Source: Streptomyces sp. RKND-216 (GTDB lineage Bacteria > Actinomycetota > Actinomycetes > Streptomycetales > Streptomycetaceae). Taken from it: a stretch of DNA of 64,000 nt. Of the stretch, positions 29,452-39,192 are shown one piece after another. The stretch is from assembly GCF_004795255.1 (NCBI RefSeq), contig NZ_SSBQ01000002.1, positions 5,180,001-5,244,000 of the forward strand, in the 5' to 3' direction. Numbering within the stretch: position 1 is the first letter of the stretch; every line of letters begins with the position of its first letter. The translations under genes were made by a program, and so were the position numbers. The notes under the pieces were generated by a model that was not told the origin of the DNA, made no database searches, and saw only the letters and a program-made list of their open reading frames with translations.

Positions 29452-30080
29452 CCGACCGCCTCGCCGACAGGGCCGAGGAATGGCCCGTCGTCGGCACCGA
29501 CGTCCCCTTCCGCGGCAACAAGACCAGCGTCCGCACCGACGAGGTGGAGATGCCCGACGGGCAGGTCGTCGGGCGCGACTACCAGGTGCACCCCGGGTCG
29601 GTGGCTGTTCTCGCCCTGGACGACCAGGACCGGGTGCTGGTGCTCAGCCAGTACCGCCACCCCGTGCGGCACACGCTGTGGGAGATCCCGGCCGGCCTGC
29701 TCGACGTACCCGGGGAGAACCCGCTGCACGCCGCTCAGCGCGAGCTGTACGAGGAGGCGCACGTCAAGGCGGAGGACTGGCGGGTGCTGGTCGACGTCTA
29801 CACCACGCCCGGCGGCTGCGACGAGGCCGTGCGCATCTTCCTGGCGCGCGGCGTCACCGACGCGGAGGGCGAACGCTTCGCGGTCAGCGAGGAGGAGGCC
29901 ACCATGGAGCAGGCCCGGGTCCCGCTGTCCGATCTGCTCTGCGGTGCGCTCGCCGGCGAGCTGCACAACAACTGCCTCGTCGTCGGCGCGCTCGCCCTGC
30001 ACGCCGCCCTCACCTCCGACGGTCTCGACGCGCTCCGGGCCGCCGACGCCCCCTGGCCGGCGCGGCCCTTCGAGGCCTGA
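29448..30080 (+). CDS. NUDIX hydrolase, ADP-ribose pyrophosphatase type
   Basis: 210 residues, GTG start overlapping the pyrG stop (GTGA). Nudix box: GLLDVPGE, nine residues, then RELYEEAHV, with the catalytic Glu residues of REL-x-EE. Preceded by [17 protein letters not shown], the ADP-ribose pyrophosphatase signature. It would hydrolyse ADP-ribose or a similar NDP-sugar to AMP plus a sugar phosphate. The pyrG-nudix pair is conserved in Streptomyces. Cytoplasmic, full length. Confidence 0.93.
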   Translation: MTDRLADRAEEWPVVGTDVPFRGNKTSVRTDEVEMPDGQVVGRDYQVHPGSVAVLALDDQDRVLVLSQYRHPVRHTLWEIPAGLLDVPGENPLHAAQRELYEEAHVKAEDWRVLVDVYTTPGGCDEAVRIFLARGVTDAEGERFAVSEEEATMEQARVPLSDLLCGALAGELHNNCLVVGALALHAALTSDGLDALRAADAPWPARPFEA

Positions 30081-30349
30081 CCAGGGAGTGTGATCCGCCC
30101 GTCCCGTCCCGTCCCGCCCGACGTCTCGTGTCCCGTGCGCACGCACCTGACGCCTCGTGAGGTCCATGGCCCGGTGCAGTGATCCTCGGGAACCGTCGGG
30201 CCGCCCGCCCGCCGTGCGCGTCCTTCCGGGACGCGCACGGTGAACTACGCTCGACGGGTCCCCGCCCGCTCCGCGCGGCGGGTCGTACGCCCCCGCACCC
30301 CCGGCGCGGAGGGTTCCCCCACAGGCGCAGGCGGACGGGAGCATGGCCC

Positions 30350-32383
30350 GTGACGGAGCAGGCGGTGCGGCACGGCACGCCGACGGCGGGCGGCCGCCCC
30401 GACGGAGGATGTTTCTTCGTCGGACGGGACCGGGAACTGCGGCGGCTCCGCACCGATCTGGAGTCCGCCGGACTCGGCACCCTCGCGGGCCGCCCCGCCC
30501 CGCACAGCCGGGTGCTGCTCGTCGCCGGGCGGCCCGGTTCCGGGCGCACCACGCTGGCGGAGGCCTTCGTCCGCGAGGTTGCCGGACGCTACCCCGACGG
30601 CGTGCTGCGGGCCCGGCTCACCGACCCCGGCGGCATGCCCGTGCCGACCGAACGCACCGCACGCGACCTGCTGACCGCGCTGGGCGCCGGGGGCGCACCC
30701 CCCGGCGCCGACCCCGACGACCTCACCGCCGTGCTCCGCAGCGAACTGGCACGGCGACGGGTGCTCCTGTTCTGCGACGACGTGGCCGCCGCCGAGCAGC
30801 TCGGCGAACTCGTCCCCGAGAACCGCGACTGCCTCGTGGTCGCCGTCGCCTCCGGCCCCCTGACCGGCGTCCCCGACATCCGCCCCTGCGCGATGGGCGG
30901 AATCGACCGGGCCGCCGCCGTGGAACTGCTCCGCAGCCGCGTCGGCACCTCGCCCCGGCTCACCGTGGACCCGCGGCGCGCCGAATCGCTCGCCGAGGCC
31001 TGCGGCGACCTCCCCGCAGCCCTGCGCATGGTCGGCGGCTGGCTCGCAGCACGCCCCAAGCTCTCCGTCTCCGACGCCACCGCCCAGCTTCTCGGCACCC
31101 CGGACGGCCATCCGGACACCGGCGGCACCTCCGGCACCCGCACCCCCGACTTCCTGGCTCGCGCCTTCCACCTGGTCGCCGGCTCCCTGCCGGCGCCCGC
31201 CGGCCGGCTGCTGCGCTTCCTCGCCGTGGCGCCTGCCGGATTCGTCGACGCGCAGCACGCCTCCGCCCTCACCGGCTGCTCGCCGGAGACCGCCGAGGAG
31301 ACGCTGCACCGGCTGCACGCCCTGGGCCTGCTGCACCACGCCGCGCCCGGCTGCTGGACGGTCCCCGGCTGCCTCGACCCGCTGTTGCGGGCCGAACTCG
31401 ACGCCCGCGAACGCCCGGCCGAGGTGATGCTCGCCCGCGCTCGCATGCTGGAGCGCACCGTACGGCGGCTGCACGCCTGCCGCGCCGTCACCGAGCCGCC
31501 CGGGTCGCCCGCCCGCACGAAACTCGCCGGGATGCCGCGCCCGCTGCGCTTCGACAGCGCCCGCGAAGCCCGTGACTGGCTGGAATTGCGGCGGCCCTCG
31601 CTCCTCGCCGCGGCCCGCCTCGCCGTCGCCGAAGGCGCCGGCGAACTCGACACCCTGCTCCGCCGCCTGGTGCACGCGCTGGGCCGTTGCTTCGCCGCGC
31701 ACCGCACCCCCGAGGAGGCCGCACCCGAGGTTTACCGGCTCCAGGAACTGGCCCTCCAGGTCGCCGAACGCCGCGCCCTGGAGCCCGATCGCGCCGCCGC
31801 CCTCCTCGCCCTCGCCGACATGGACGCCGCCGCCGGACGCCTCGCCGCCGCCGGCGACCGCTACCGGCGGGCCCTGGACGCCGCCCGGGCCTGCCGGGAC
31901 GGCGTCGCCGCCACGGTGATCCCGGAGCGCCTGGGCGACACCCACGGACGGCTCGGCGACTGGGCGCGCGCGGCCGACTGGTACGGTCGCGCGCTCTCCC
32001 TGCGCGAGTCCGCCGGCGACCCGCACGAGGTCGCCCGCCTGCACGGCCTGGTCGCCGACGCCCAGGCGCGGAACGGCGACACCGGCGAGGCCCTGCGCAC
32101 ATGGCGTGCGGCCGCCGCCCTGCACCGCAGGCTGCGCGACCCGGCAGGCCGCGGACGCGCGCTCGGCGAGGTCGGCCGCCTCCAGCAGCGGCGGGGCCGG
32201 CCCGACGAGGCGCTGCGCAGCTGCCGGGAGGCGCTCGCCGAGGCGCGCCGGGCCCGCGACCCGCTGCTCCAGGCGGAGCTGCGGATGTGCCTGGCCGACG
32301 TGTGCGACGCGGCGGGCGACCCGGTCGCCGCCGCGCGGCACCGTTCCGCGGGTGAGGAGCTGCGCGACCTTACCGAGCGGTAG
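30350..32383 (+). CDS. STAND-like P-loop NTPase with C-terminal TPR repeats
   Basis: 677 residues. GTG start chosen for the GGGAG eight bases upstream; upstream in-frame residues are Arg/Pro-rich noise. Domains: FVGRDRELRRL entry motif (about 23-34), P-loop VAGRPGSGRTTLAE (60-70) with Arg66 in place of the usual Lys, Walker B VLLFCDD, NB-ARC-like sensor region GGIDRAAAVELLRSRVG and CGDLPAALRMVGGWLA, a winged-helix segment (RLLRFLAVAPAGFVDA), then TPR pairs from about residue 460 (AALLALADMDAAAGR, WYGRALSLRESAGDP, GEVGRLQQRRGRPDEALRSCREAL). This is the body plan of AfsR without its DNA-binding head, so it is likely a signalling or scaffold NTPase. No DNA-binding HTH is seen. Confidence 0.85.
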   Translation: MTEQAVRHGTPTAGGRPDGGCFFVGRDRELRRLRTDLESAGLGTLAGRPAPHSRVLLVAGRPGSGRTTLAEAFVREVAGRYPDGVLRARLTDPGGMPVPTERTARDLLTALGAGGAPPGADPDDLTAVLRSELARRRVLLFCDDVAAAEQLGELVPENRDCLVVAVASGPLTGVPDIRPCAMGGIDRAAAVELLRSRVGTSPRLTVDPRRAESLAEACGDLPAALRMVGGWLAARPKLSVSDATAQLLGTPDGHPDTGGTSGTRTPDFLARAFHLVAGSLPAPAGRLLRFLAVAPAGFVDAQHASALTGCSPETAEETLHRLHALGLLHHAAPGCWTVPGCLDPLLRAELDARERPAEVMLARARMLERTVRRLHACRAVTEPPGSPARTKLAGMPRPLRFDSAREARDWLELRRPSLLAAARLAVAEGAGELDTLLRRLVHALGRCFAAHRTPEEAAPEVYRLQELALQVAERRALEPDRAAALLALADMDAAAGRLAAAGDRYRRALDAARACRDGVAATVIPERLGDTHGRLGDWARAADWYGRALSLRESAGDPHEVARLHGLVADAQARNGDTGEALRTWRAAAALHRRLRDPAGRGRALGEVGRLQQRRGRPDEALRSCREALAEARRARDPLLQAELRMCLADVCDAAGDPVAAARHRSAGEELRDLTER

Positions 32384-32634
32384 GGCGAGGGCGTGCGGGC
32401 CCGCGTGGTGGACCCAAGGTGGCAGCCGCGTCACCCCTGGTGCCGACCTGCGAAATCAATAGCAGGATCGGAAAAGATTGACCCATTGCAAGGCTAGACA
32501 GTGCGGCATCCTTCATTAGACTGGCTGCGCTGTGGCCGTTCCGCCTGCATCCGGCATCCACCCCTCTATGCTGAGATGGCAGGAAACGGGCCTGGCCCTT
32601 CTCCTGCATCCCCGAAGCAAGGACCGTGATCGAC

Positions 32635-33753
32635 GTGAAGGTCGGCATCCCCCGCGAGGTCAAGAACAACGAGTTCCGAGTGGCCATCACCCCGGCCGGC
32701 GTCAACGAACTCGTGCGCAACGGCCACCAGGTCTACGTGGAGCTCGGAGCCGGCCTCGGCTCCTCCATCGCGGACGACGAGTACACCGCCGCCGGGGCCA
32801 CCATCCTGGCCACCGCCGACGAAGTGTGGGCCACCGCCGACCTGCTCCTGAAGGTCAAGGAGCCGATCGCCGAGGAGTACCACCGGCTCCGCAAGGACCA
32901 GACGCTCTTCACCTACCTGCACCTCGCCGCCTCCCGCGACTGCACGGACGCACTGCTCCAGTCCGGCACCACCGCGATCGCGTACGAGACCGTCGAGACC
33001 GCGAACCGGGCGCTGCCGCTGCTGGCCCCGATGTCCGAGGTGGCCGGCCGGATCGCCCCGCAGGTCGGCGCCTACCACCTGATGCGCTCGGCCGGCGGTC
33101 GTGGCGTGCTGCCGGGCGGCGTTCCGGGCACCCCCGCGGGCCGCGCGGTCGTCATCGGCGGCGGCGTCTCCGGCTGGAACGCCACCCAGATCGCAGTGGG
33201 CATGGGCTTCCACGTCACGCTCCTGGACAAGGACATGAACAAGCTGCGCGAAGCCGACCGCATCTTCGGCACCAAGGTGCAGACGGTCGCCTCGAACGCG
33301 CTGTCCCTCGAACAGGCCGTCCTTCAGGCCGACCTGGTCATCGGGGCCGTGCTGATCCCGGGCGCGAAGGCCCCGAAGCTGGTCACCAACGAGCTGGTCT
33401 CCCGCATGAAGCCGGGAAGTGTCCTTGTCGACATCGCGATCGACCAGGGCGGCTGCTTCGAGGACTCCCGCCCCACCACCCACGCCGAACCCACCTTCCA
33501 GGTGCACGACTCGGTCTTCTACTGCGTCGCCAACATGCCCGGCGCGGTGCCCAACACCTCGACCTACGCGCTCACCAACGCGACGCTGCCCTACATCGTC
33601 GAACTCGCGAACCGCGGCTGGCGGGACGCCCTGCGCCGGGACGCCGCTCTGGCGAAGGGCCTCAACACGCACGAGGGCCAGGTCGTCTACGGTCCCGTCG
33701 CGGAGGCGCACGGCCTGTCCTCCACCGTGGACCTCTCCACGCTGCTCGGCTGA
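32635..33753 (+). CDS. ald: Alanine dehydrogenase
   Basis: 372 residues. Start chosen at GTG 32635 ([17 protein letters not shown]), the conserved N-terminus, with AAGGA 11 nt upstream; the GTG nine bases earlier is only two bases from that site. Substrate-binding residues lie in the conserved [14 protein letters not shown] and YLHLAA segments; the Rossmann motif is [12 protein letters not shown] and the catalytic region is [18 protein letters not shown]. It interconverts L-alanine and pyruvate with NAD, used for alanine catabolism and for NADH balance. About 250 nt of leader precede it. Followed by a strong hairpin, so it is probably monocistronic. Confidence 0.96.
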   Translation: MKVGIPREVKNNEFRVAITPAGVNELVRNGHQVYVELGAGLGSSIADDEYTAAGATILATADEVWATADLLLKVKEPIAEEYHRLRKDQTLFTYLHLAASRDCTDALLQSGTTAIAYETVETANRALPLLAPMSEVAGRIAPQVGAYHLMRSAGGRGVLPGGVPGTPAGRAVVIGGGVSGWNATQIAVGMGFHVTLLDKDMNKLREADRIFGTKVQTVASNALSLEQAVLQADLVIGAVLIPGAKAPKLVTNELVSRMKPGSVLVDIAIDQGGCFEDSRPTTHAEPTFQVHDSVFYCVANMPGAVPNTSTYALTNATLPYIVELANRGWRDALRRDAALAKGLNTHEGQVVYGPVAEAHGLSSTVDLSTLLG

Positions 33754-33812
33754 CAAGTCGACCTGGGCGGCGACGGGTCAATGTCCGTCGTCAACGTCAC
33801 CGACGCCGTGTC

Positions 33813-33847
33813 ACCGGCCGGGCTCCGACACTCGGGGCCCGGCCGGT
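33813..33847 (+). terminator. Terminator after ald
   Basis: accggccgggc (33813-33823) pairs perfectly with gcccggccggt (33837-33847), an 11-bp GC stem with a 13-nt loop 60 nt after the ald stop. Confidence 0.75.
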
Positions 33848-34024
33848 CGTGTGAGCTGCGGGCGCCCGCCGGTCGCACGACCGGCTGTCGAGCGGGTCGA
33901 CTCGAGCGGAACTGTGCTGTTCATCCGTTACGTGCCGCCCGGAAACCTCGCGCGCAGAGCCGTGACGCCCTTGACAGCGGGACGTTCACATGCCGACGGA
34001 TCGCACCGTGTCCGACGGTTTGTG

Positions 34025-34054
34025 TTGCTGCGGGGGGCCGACACGCCATAGAGT
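34025..34054 (+). promoter_or_regulatory. Candidate vegetative promoter for the parA operon
   Basis: TTGCTG (34025-34030), an 18-bp spacer and TAGAGT (34049-34054) fit the main sigma factor consensus, about 70 nt before the parA start. An isolated TTGACA at 33971 has no matching -10. The rest of the 370-nt gap after ald holds only the terminator. Confidence 0.55.
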
Positions 34055-34126
34055 CACCAGTCGTCGGCACGGTGCACGCTGACCTTGTCCATAAGTTTCC
34101 TGGTCGCCTAGGAGGTAGAACGACTT

Positions 34127-35311
34127 GTGAACGAGTCGACATTCACTCCCGGGGGTGGTCAGCCGGGAGCGTCGGTAGCGGGACGGGGCGCCACGGGGCC
34201 AGAGGCTGTCGGCTCCGTCGCCGTTCGCACCTTCACCGCCCGCCAGGGCACCCAGCCGCACTCGACAGCCCACCAGAGCATGGACGGTCACCACGTGAAC
34301 GCCTCGGCCGGCGACGGCACGGACCACGCATCCGGCGACCGCTTCGCCGACTACGACCACAACGCCCCGGACCTGCCGGAAGGTCATTTCTACGACCCCG
34401 ACGCGGAGTTCGAGCCGGACCCCGAGTACGCGGCCACCCTCGCGCCCGACGCGGCCCGCCAGCGCCGCGAGCGCATCGGCCCCACCGGCCGTCCGCTGCC
34501 GTACTTTCCGATCCCCGGCCCGGTCAACGAGCACGGCCCGGCGAAGATCATCGCGATGTGCAACCAGAAGGGCGGGGTGGGCAAGACCACCTCGACCATC
34601 AACCTGGGCGCCGCGCTCGCCGAGTACGGACGCCGCGTGCTGCTCGTGGACTTCGACCCGCAGGGCGCGCTGTCCGTCGGGCTGGGCGTGAATCCGATGG
34701 AACTCGACCTGACGGTCTACAACCTGCTCATGGAGCGGGGCATGTCGCCCGACGAGGTGCTGCTCAAGACGGCGGTCGCGGGGATGGACCTGCTGCCGAG
34801 CAACATCGACCTCTCGGCTGCCGAGGTGCAGCTCGTCAGCGAGGTGGCCCGCGAGTCGACGCTCCAGCGTGCCCTCGCCCCGCTGCTGCCCGACTACGAC
34901 TTCATCGTCATCGACTGCCAGCCCTCGCTCGGTCTCCTCACCGTCAACGCGCTGACCGCCGCACACAAGGTGATAGTGCCGCTGGAATGCGAGTTCTTCG
35001 CCCTGCGTGGCGTGGCGCTGCTGACCGAGACCATCGAGAAGGTGCAGGAGCGGCTCAACCCGGAGCTGAATCTGGACGGCATCCTGGCCACCATGTACGA
35101 CTCCCGCACCGTGCACAGCCGCGAGGTCCTCGCGCGGGTCGTCGAGGCGTTCGACGACAGCGTGTACCACACGGTGATCGGCCGTACCGTCCGCTTCCCG
35201 GAGACCACCGTCGCGGGCGAACCGATCACCACCTACGCGTCCAACTCCGTCGGTGCCGCCGCCTACCGCCAGCTCGCCAGGGAGGTGCTCGCCCGGTGCC
35301 ACGCCGAGTGA
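34127..35311 (+). CDS. ParA family ATPase (chromosome partitioning)
   Basis: 394 residues, GTG start with GGAGGTAG eight bases upstream. Residues 1 to about 140 are a disordered acidic extension. The ATPase core has the deviant Walker A CNQKGGVGKTT, Walker A' VLLVDFDPQGALS and Walker B YDFIVIDCQPSLG, as in ParA/Soj. It should dimerise on ATP and bind DNA non-specifically. It is distinct from the main chromosomal parAB pair near oriC; this one is linked to scpA and scpB, an arrangement seen across Actinobacteria that suggests a shared role in chromosome organisation. No parB follows; the partner gene overlaps its end by 16 nt. Confidence 0.93.
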   Translation: MNESTFTPGGGQPGASVAGRGATGPEAVGSVAVRTFTARQGTQPHSTAHQSMDGHHVNASAGDGTDHASGDRFADYDHNAPDLPEGHFYDPDAEFEPDPEYAATLAPDAARQRRERIGPTGRPLPYFPIPGPVNEHGPAKIIAMCNQKGGVGKTTSTINLGAALAEYGRRVLLVDFDPQGALSVGLGVNPMELDLTVYNLLMERGMSPDEVLLKTAVAGMDLLPSNIDLSAAEVQLVSEVARESTLQRALAPLLPDYDFIVIDCQPSLGLLTVNALTAAHKVIVPLECEFFALRGVALLTETIEKVQERLNPELNLDGILATMYDSRTVHSREVLARVVEAFDDSVYHTVIGRTVRFPETTVAGEPITTYASNSVGAAAYRQLAREVLARCHAE

Positions 35312-35982
35312 GTCTGCCGGCAGCCGACGAACTGTTCCGTACCACCGGGGGATCCGCGGTCCAGCCCTCCACCCCACCGCAGCCCGGCGGCGCCCCACGC
35401 GTCCCGGCGCCCGGCGGTGAGCACGCCCCGGCGGTGGACGACGCGCCGTCGGCCGACTCGCCCGGCGACCGCGCGGGCGATCGGCCCACCACCGGGCGCG
35501 CCGCGGACGCCGGACCCGCCGAGCACGGCACGCGCAGCACGGCCCGGCCGGGGCGCGGTGCCGTCCCCGGCCAGAACTCCGGTGGCCCGAACGGCCGTTC
35601 GGGCTCCGGCACCAACGGCACCTCGTCCGGCGGCGGACCGACCGCCACGGCCGCGGGCGGCGCCCCCGTAAGCACCGGAGCGGGCGGGCCGAACCGCTCC
35701 GCCGCGGGCATGAACCGCCAGCCCGAGGGAGCGGCCACTCCGCGCCGCAGCCGGGCCGCACGGCGCCCCAGCGGGCGGGAACGCCACGACGAGAAGATCA
35801 CGGTCTACGTGTCCGCCGAGGAACTGATGGACCTGGAACACGCCCGGCTCGTCCTCCGCGGCGAACACGGACTCGCCGTCGACCGCGGCCGTATCGTCCG
35901 GGAGGCGGTGGCCGTCGTCCTCGCCGACCTGGAGTCCCGGGGCGACGCCAGCATCCTGGTCCGCCGTCTCCGCGGCCGATGA
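35296..35982 (+). CDS. ParA-partner protein with C-terminal ribbon-helix-helix-like domain
   Basis: 228 residues, GTG start inside the end of parA with GGGAGGTG nine bases upstream. Residues 1 to about 160 are low-complexity Pro, Gly, Ser and Thr with a basic patch RRSRAARRPSGRERHDE. The last 65 residues form one compact module: a strand ITVYVSAEELMDLEHARLVL, then RGRIVREAVAVVLADLE, the pattern of a MetJ/Arc ribbon-helix-helix. Such small DNA-binding partners replace ParB in many ParA systems. The likely job is DNA binding and stimulation of the ParA ATPase; no centromere repeats were seen nearby. Inference from fold pattern and overlap. Confidence 0.75.
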   Translation: MPRRVSLPAADELFRTTGGSAVQPSTPPQPGGAPRVPAPGGEHAPAVDDAPSADSPGDRAGDRPTTGRAADAGPAEHGTRSTARPGRGAVPGQNSGGPNGRSGSGTNGTSSGGGPTATAAGGAPVSTGAGGPNRSAAGMNRQPEGAATPRRSRAARRPSGRERHDEKITVYVSAEELMDLEHARLVLRGEHGLAVDRGRIVREAVAVVLADLESRGDASILVRRLRGR

Positions 35983-36065
35983 GCACGCCGCTCCGGGGAA
36001 ACGCAGGTCCAACGGGGTGACACCGGCCGTCTGACACCGGTCGCGCCCAGTACGCTGCCCCGCAC

Positions 36066-37376
36066 ATGCCCACACCTGACGACCACGAGCCGCCCACCCG
36101 GGCCTCCCGCCGCCCCCTCGGCCGCGGCCCCGGCGCACCCTCCGCGCGCCCGCACGTGGCGGCCGACGGCGCGGCGCAGGCTTCCGAGGCCGCCGACGAG
36201 CCGCCCGCCGCCGCTCGGCGTCCCGCGCCGGACCCGGACCCGGAGCCCGCCTCTGCGCCCGGTGCGCTGCAGGAGGCGACGGCCACCGACGCCGTCCACG
36301 TGCACCACGAGGAATCGGAACCGCCGCGCGACGACGCGGTACGGCCCGCCACGGAGACCTCCGACGACGACGGGGACGCCGGCGGCGCGAGAGCCGTCAC
36401 GTCCTCCCCTCCGCCTCCGGCGGAGACGAACGCCGCGGACGCGACGGAGATCACGGAGTCCTCCGCCACACAGACCCAGGACGCGGACGAGGGGGAGCGC
36501 GCGGAGGCCGTCGACGACGGCCGGTTCACGGTCCGTCTGGACAACTTCGAGGGGCCGTTCGACCTGCTCCTCCAGCTGATCTCCAAACACAAGATGGACG
36601 TCACCGAGGTGGCGCTGTCCCGCGTCACCGACGAGTTCATGGCCCACATCCACGCCATGGGCCCGGACTGGGATCTCGACCAGACCACCGAGTTCCTGGT
36701 CGTCGCCGCCACCCTGCTCGACCTCAAGGCGGCGCGGCTGCTCCCCGCGGCCGAGGTGGAGGACGAGGGGGACCTCGCGCTGCTCGAGGCCCGTGACCTG
36801 CTCTTCGCGCGGCTCCTCCAGTACCGCGCGTACAAGCGGGTCGCCGACATCTTCGCCGACCGACTCGCGGCCGAGGCGCGCCGCCATCCGCGGACGGTCG
36901 GCCTGGAGCCCCACCACGCCGAGCTGCTGCCCGATGTGGCGCTCACCATCGGGCCCGAGGGGTTCGCCAGGCTGGCGGTCAAGGCCATGCAGCCCAAGCC
37001 CAAGCCGCAGGTGTACGTGGAGCACATCCACGCCCCGCTGGTCAGCGTCCGGGAGCAGGCCGAGGTGGTCGTGGCCCGGCTGCGGGAGCTCGGTGAGGCG
37101 AGGTTCCGGGACCTGGTCGCCGACGCGCCCGACACGCTCACAGTCGTCGCCCGTTTCCTCGCCCTCCTGGAGCTGTACCGCGAACGCGCCGTGGCACTCG
37201 ACCAGCCCGAGGCGCTCGGTGACCTGACCGTGCGGTGGACCGGCGGGGCGGCGACCGGCCGTCCGCTGGTCACCGACGAGTTCGACCAGGGACCGCAGCC
37301 GCAGCCCGGGACGCCGCCCGGGCAGAAGCCGGAGCAGGAACCCGAACCGGAGCCCGAGAAGGAGCCGCAGCCATGA
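36066..37376 (+). CDS. scpA: Segregation and condensation protein A (kleisin)
   Basis: 436 residues, ATG start. The conserved kleisin domain begins at about residue 150 with FTVRLDNFEGPFDLLLQLISKHKMDVTEV and includes TTEFLVVAATLLDLKAARLLP; the C-terminal winged helix is SVREQAEVVVARL to ALLELYRERAVALDQ. The first 150 residues are an acidic, Pro-rich disordered extension, and the last 30 are an E-P string, making it about 170 residues longer than Bacillus ScpA (about 250). It bridges SMC heads with ScpB. The stop overlaps the scpB start by 4 nt. Confidence 0.95.
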   Translation: MPTPDDHEPPTRASRRPLGRGPGAPSARPHVAADGAAQASEAADEPPAAARRPAPDPDPEPASAPGALQEATATDAVHVHHEESEPPRDDAVRPATETSDDDGDAGGARAVTSSPPPPAETNAADATEITESSATQTQDADEGERAEAVDDGRFTVRLDNFEGPFDLLLQLISKHKMDVTEVALSRVTDEFMAHIHAMGPDWDLDQTTEFLVVAATLLDLKAARLLPAAEVEDEGDLALLEARDLLFARLLQYRAYKRVADIFADRLAAEARRHPRTVGLEPHHAELLPDVALTIGPEGFARLAVKAMQPKPKPQVYVEHIHAPLVSVREQAEVVVARLRELGEARFRDLVADAPDTLTVVARFLALLELYRERAVALDQPEALGDLTVRWTGGAATGRPLVTDEFDQGPQPQPGTPPGQKPEQEPEPEPEKEPQP

Positions 37377-38068
37377 GCGAGGAGACCTACGACGTCCTCG
37401 AGCAGGACGTGCCCGCCGTCCCGGAGGCGACGGACGGGACGGCGCCCGCGGGTGGCGACCGCGTCGCCGAACTCGAGCTCAAGCCCGCGCTGGAAGCGGT
37501 GCTGATGGTCGTCGATGAGCCCGCGACCGAGGAGCATCTCGCCAAGGTGCTGGACCGCCCGCGCCGCGCCGTCGCCGACGCGCTTCGCGAGCTCGTCGAC
37601 GAGTACGCCGTCCAGCGTCGCGGCTTCGACCTGCGGTTCGTCGCCGGGGGCTGGCGTTTCTACACCCGCCCCGAGTACGCCGACGCCGTGGAACGGTTCG
37701 TGCTCGACGGCCAGCAGGCCCGGCTCACCCAGGCCGCGCTGGAGACCCTGGCCGTCGTCGCGTACCGTCAGCCGGTCAGCCGTTCGCGGGTATCCGCCGT
37801 GCGCGGCGTGAACTGCGACGGCGTGATGCGCACGCTCCTCCAGCGCGGTCTGCTGGAGGAGGCGGGCACGGAACCCGAGACAGGTGCGATCCTGTACAGG
37901 ACGACGCACTACTTCCTGGAGCGGATGGGCCTGCGCGGCCTGGACGAGCTACCGGAACTCGCGCCCTTCCTCCCGGAGGCGGACGCGGTCGAGGGGGACA
38001 CCCAGGAGGGCATGCCGTCGTTCGACGTAGACGACAGCGGCGACACCCAGACGACGACGGAACATTGA
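37373..38068 (+). CDS. scpB: Segregation and condensation protein B
   Basis: 231 residues, ATG overlapping the scpA stop. Two winged-helix domains: LKPALEAVLMVVDEPATEEHLAKVL, then RLTQAALETLAVVAYRQPVSRSRVSAVRGVN, the ScpB hallmark. ScpB dimers bind the ScpA middle region and regulate SMC ATPase. A Glu/Asp/Thr-rich tail of about 30 residues ends the protein. The stop shares one base with the next start. Confidence 0.95.
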   Translation: MSEETYDVLEQDVPAVPEATDGTAPAGGDRVAELELKPALEAVLMVVDEPATEEHLAKVLDRPRRAVADALRELVDEYAVQRRGFDLRFVAGGWRFYTRPEYADAVERFVLDGQQARLTQAALETLAVVAYRQPVSRSRVSAVRGVNCDGVMRTLLQRGLLEEAGTEPETGAILYRTTHYFLERMGLRGLDELPELAPFLPEADAVEGDTQEGMPSFDVDDSGDTQTTTEH

Positions 38069-39192
38069 TGCGAAGCAGCGGCAGGAACCCCGGCGGCGAC
38101 CGTAACCAGCGCGGCGCGGGGAACAAGAGGGACGAGAAGCAGCAGCGGACGGGCAAGCCGCGTCCCGAGGAGCGCCGCTACGACACCGGCGGCGCCGGAT
38201 CGGGCAGGAGCACGCCCGGAGGCAAGGGTGCTCCGGGAAGCAAGGGCGCCCCCGGAGCCAAGGGCCGCCCTGCGGGCGGGAAGGCCGGCGGCAAGGCCGG
38301 GGGCAAGGGAGCGGCACCGAGGAGCACCACCCGCAGCGGCGCCCCCAAGACGCGCAATCGCCGCGCATCCGCCCCGGCGCGTCCGCGCGAGTACGAGGCG
38401 CAGATCGAGGAGCGCAACCGCGCCCGTCACAGCAAGCCGCAGGTCACGCTGCCGAAGACGTTCGGTGAGGTGGACGGCGAGCGACTGCAGAAGGTCCTCG
38501 CCCGCGCGGGCATGGGCTCCCGCCGGGCCTGCGAGGACCTGATCGAGCAGGCCCGCGTCGAGGTCAACGGCAAGATCGTCGTCGAGCAGGGCCTCCGGGT
38601 CGACGCCGACAAGGACGAGATCAAGGTCGACGGCCTCACCATCGCCACCCAGTCGCACCTGTTCTTCGCGCTCAACAAGCCGGCCGGCGTGGTCTCCGCA
38701 ATGGAGGACCCGGACGGCCGCCAGTGCCTCGGCGACTACGTGCAGAACCGCGAGACCCGGCTCTTTCACGTCGGCCGCCTGGACACCGAGACCGAGGGTC
38801 TGATCCTGCTCACCAACCACGGTGAGCTGTCCCACCGCCTCACCCATCCCCGCTACGGGGTGCGGAAGACCTACCTGGCCGCGATCCAGGGTCCGCTTCC
38901 GCGCGACCTGGGCAAGCGTCTCAAGGACGGCATCAGGCTGGAGGACGGCTACGCCAAGGCCGACCACTTCAGGGTCGTGGAGAACACCGGCAAGAACTAC
39001 CTCGTCGAGGTCTCCCTGCACGAGGGCCGCAAGCACATCGTGCGCCGCATGCTGGCCGAGTCGGGCTTCCCGGTGGAGAAGCTGGTACGCACCCGCTTCG
39101 GGCCCATCGCACTGGGCGACCAGAAGTCCGGATGGCTGCGCCGCATGACCAACACCGAGGTCGGCATGCTGATGAACGAGGTCGGCCTCTGA
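38068..39192 (+). CDS. RsuA/RluB family pseudouridine synthase
   Basis: 374 residues. ATG at 38068 overlaps the scpB stop by one base; a TTG three bases earlier is a second option. An N-terminal Lys/Gly/Arg-rich tail (about 1-125, GGKAGGKAGGKGA-like) probably contacts RNA. Then an S4 domain (RLQKVLARAGMGSRRACEDLI) and the catalytic domain with GRLDTETEGLILLTN, whose Asp is the nucleophile, and LHEGRKHIVRRML. The family modifies U2605 (RluB), U2457 (RluE) or U2604 (RluF) of 23S, or U516 of 16S (RsuA). The place after scpAB favours RluB, as in many bacteria. Confidence 0.92.
   Translation: MRSSGRNPGGDRNQRGAGNKRDEKQQRTGKPRPEERRYDTGGAGSGRSTPGGKGAPGSKGAPGAKGRPAGGKAGGKAGGKGAAPRSTTRSGAPKTRNRRASAPARPREYEAQIEERNRARHSKPQVTLPKTFGEVDGERLQKVLARAGMGSRRACEDLIEQARVEVNGKIVVEQGLRVDADKDEIKVDGLTIATQSHLFFALNKPAGVVSAMEDPDGRQCLGDYVQNRETRLFHVGRLDTETEGLILLTNHGELSHRLTHPRYGVRKTYLAAIQGPLPRDLGKRLKDGIRLEDGYAKADHFRVVENTGKNYLVEVSLHEGRKHIVRRMLAESGFPVEKLVRTRFGPIALGDQKSGWLRRMTNTEVGMLMNEVGL

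Noticed and set aside
33971-33976. TTGACA as a parA promoter -35 element
   Set aside because: No acceptable -10 at 16-19 bp downstream; the TTGCTG/TAGAGT pair further on fits better.
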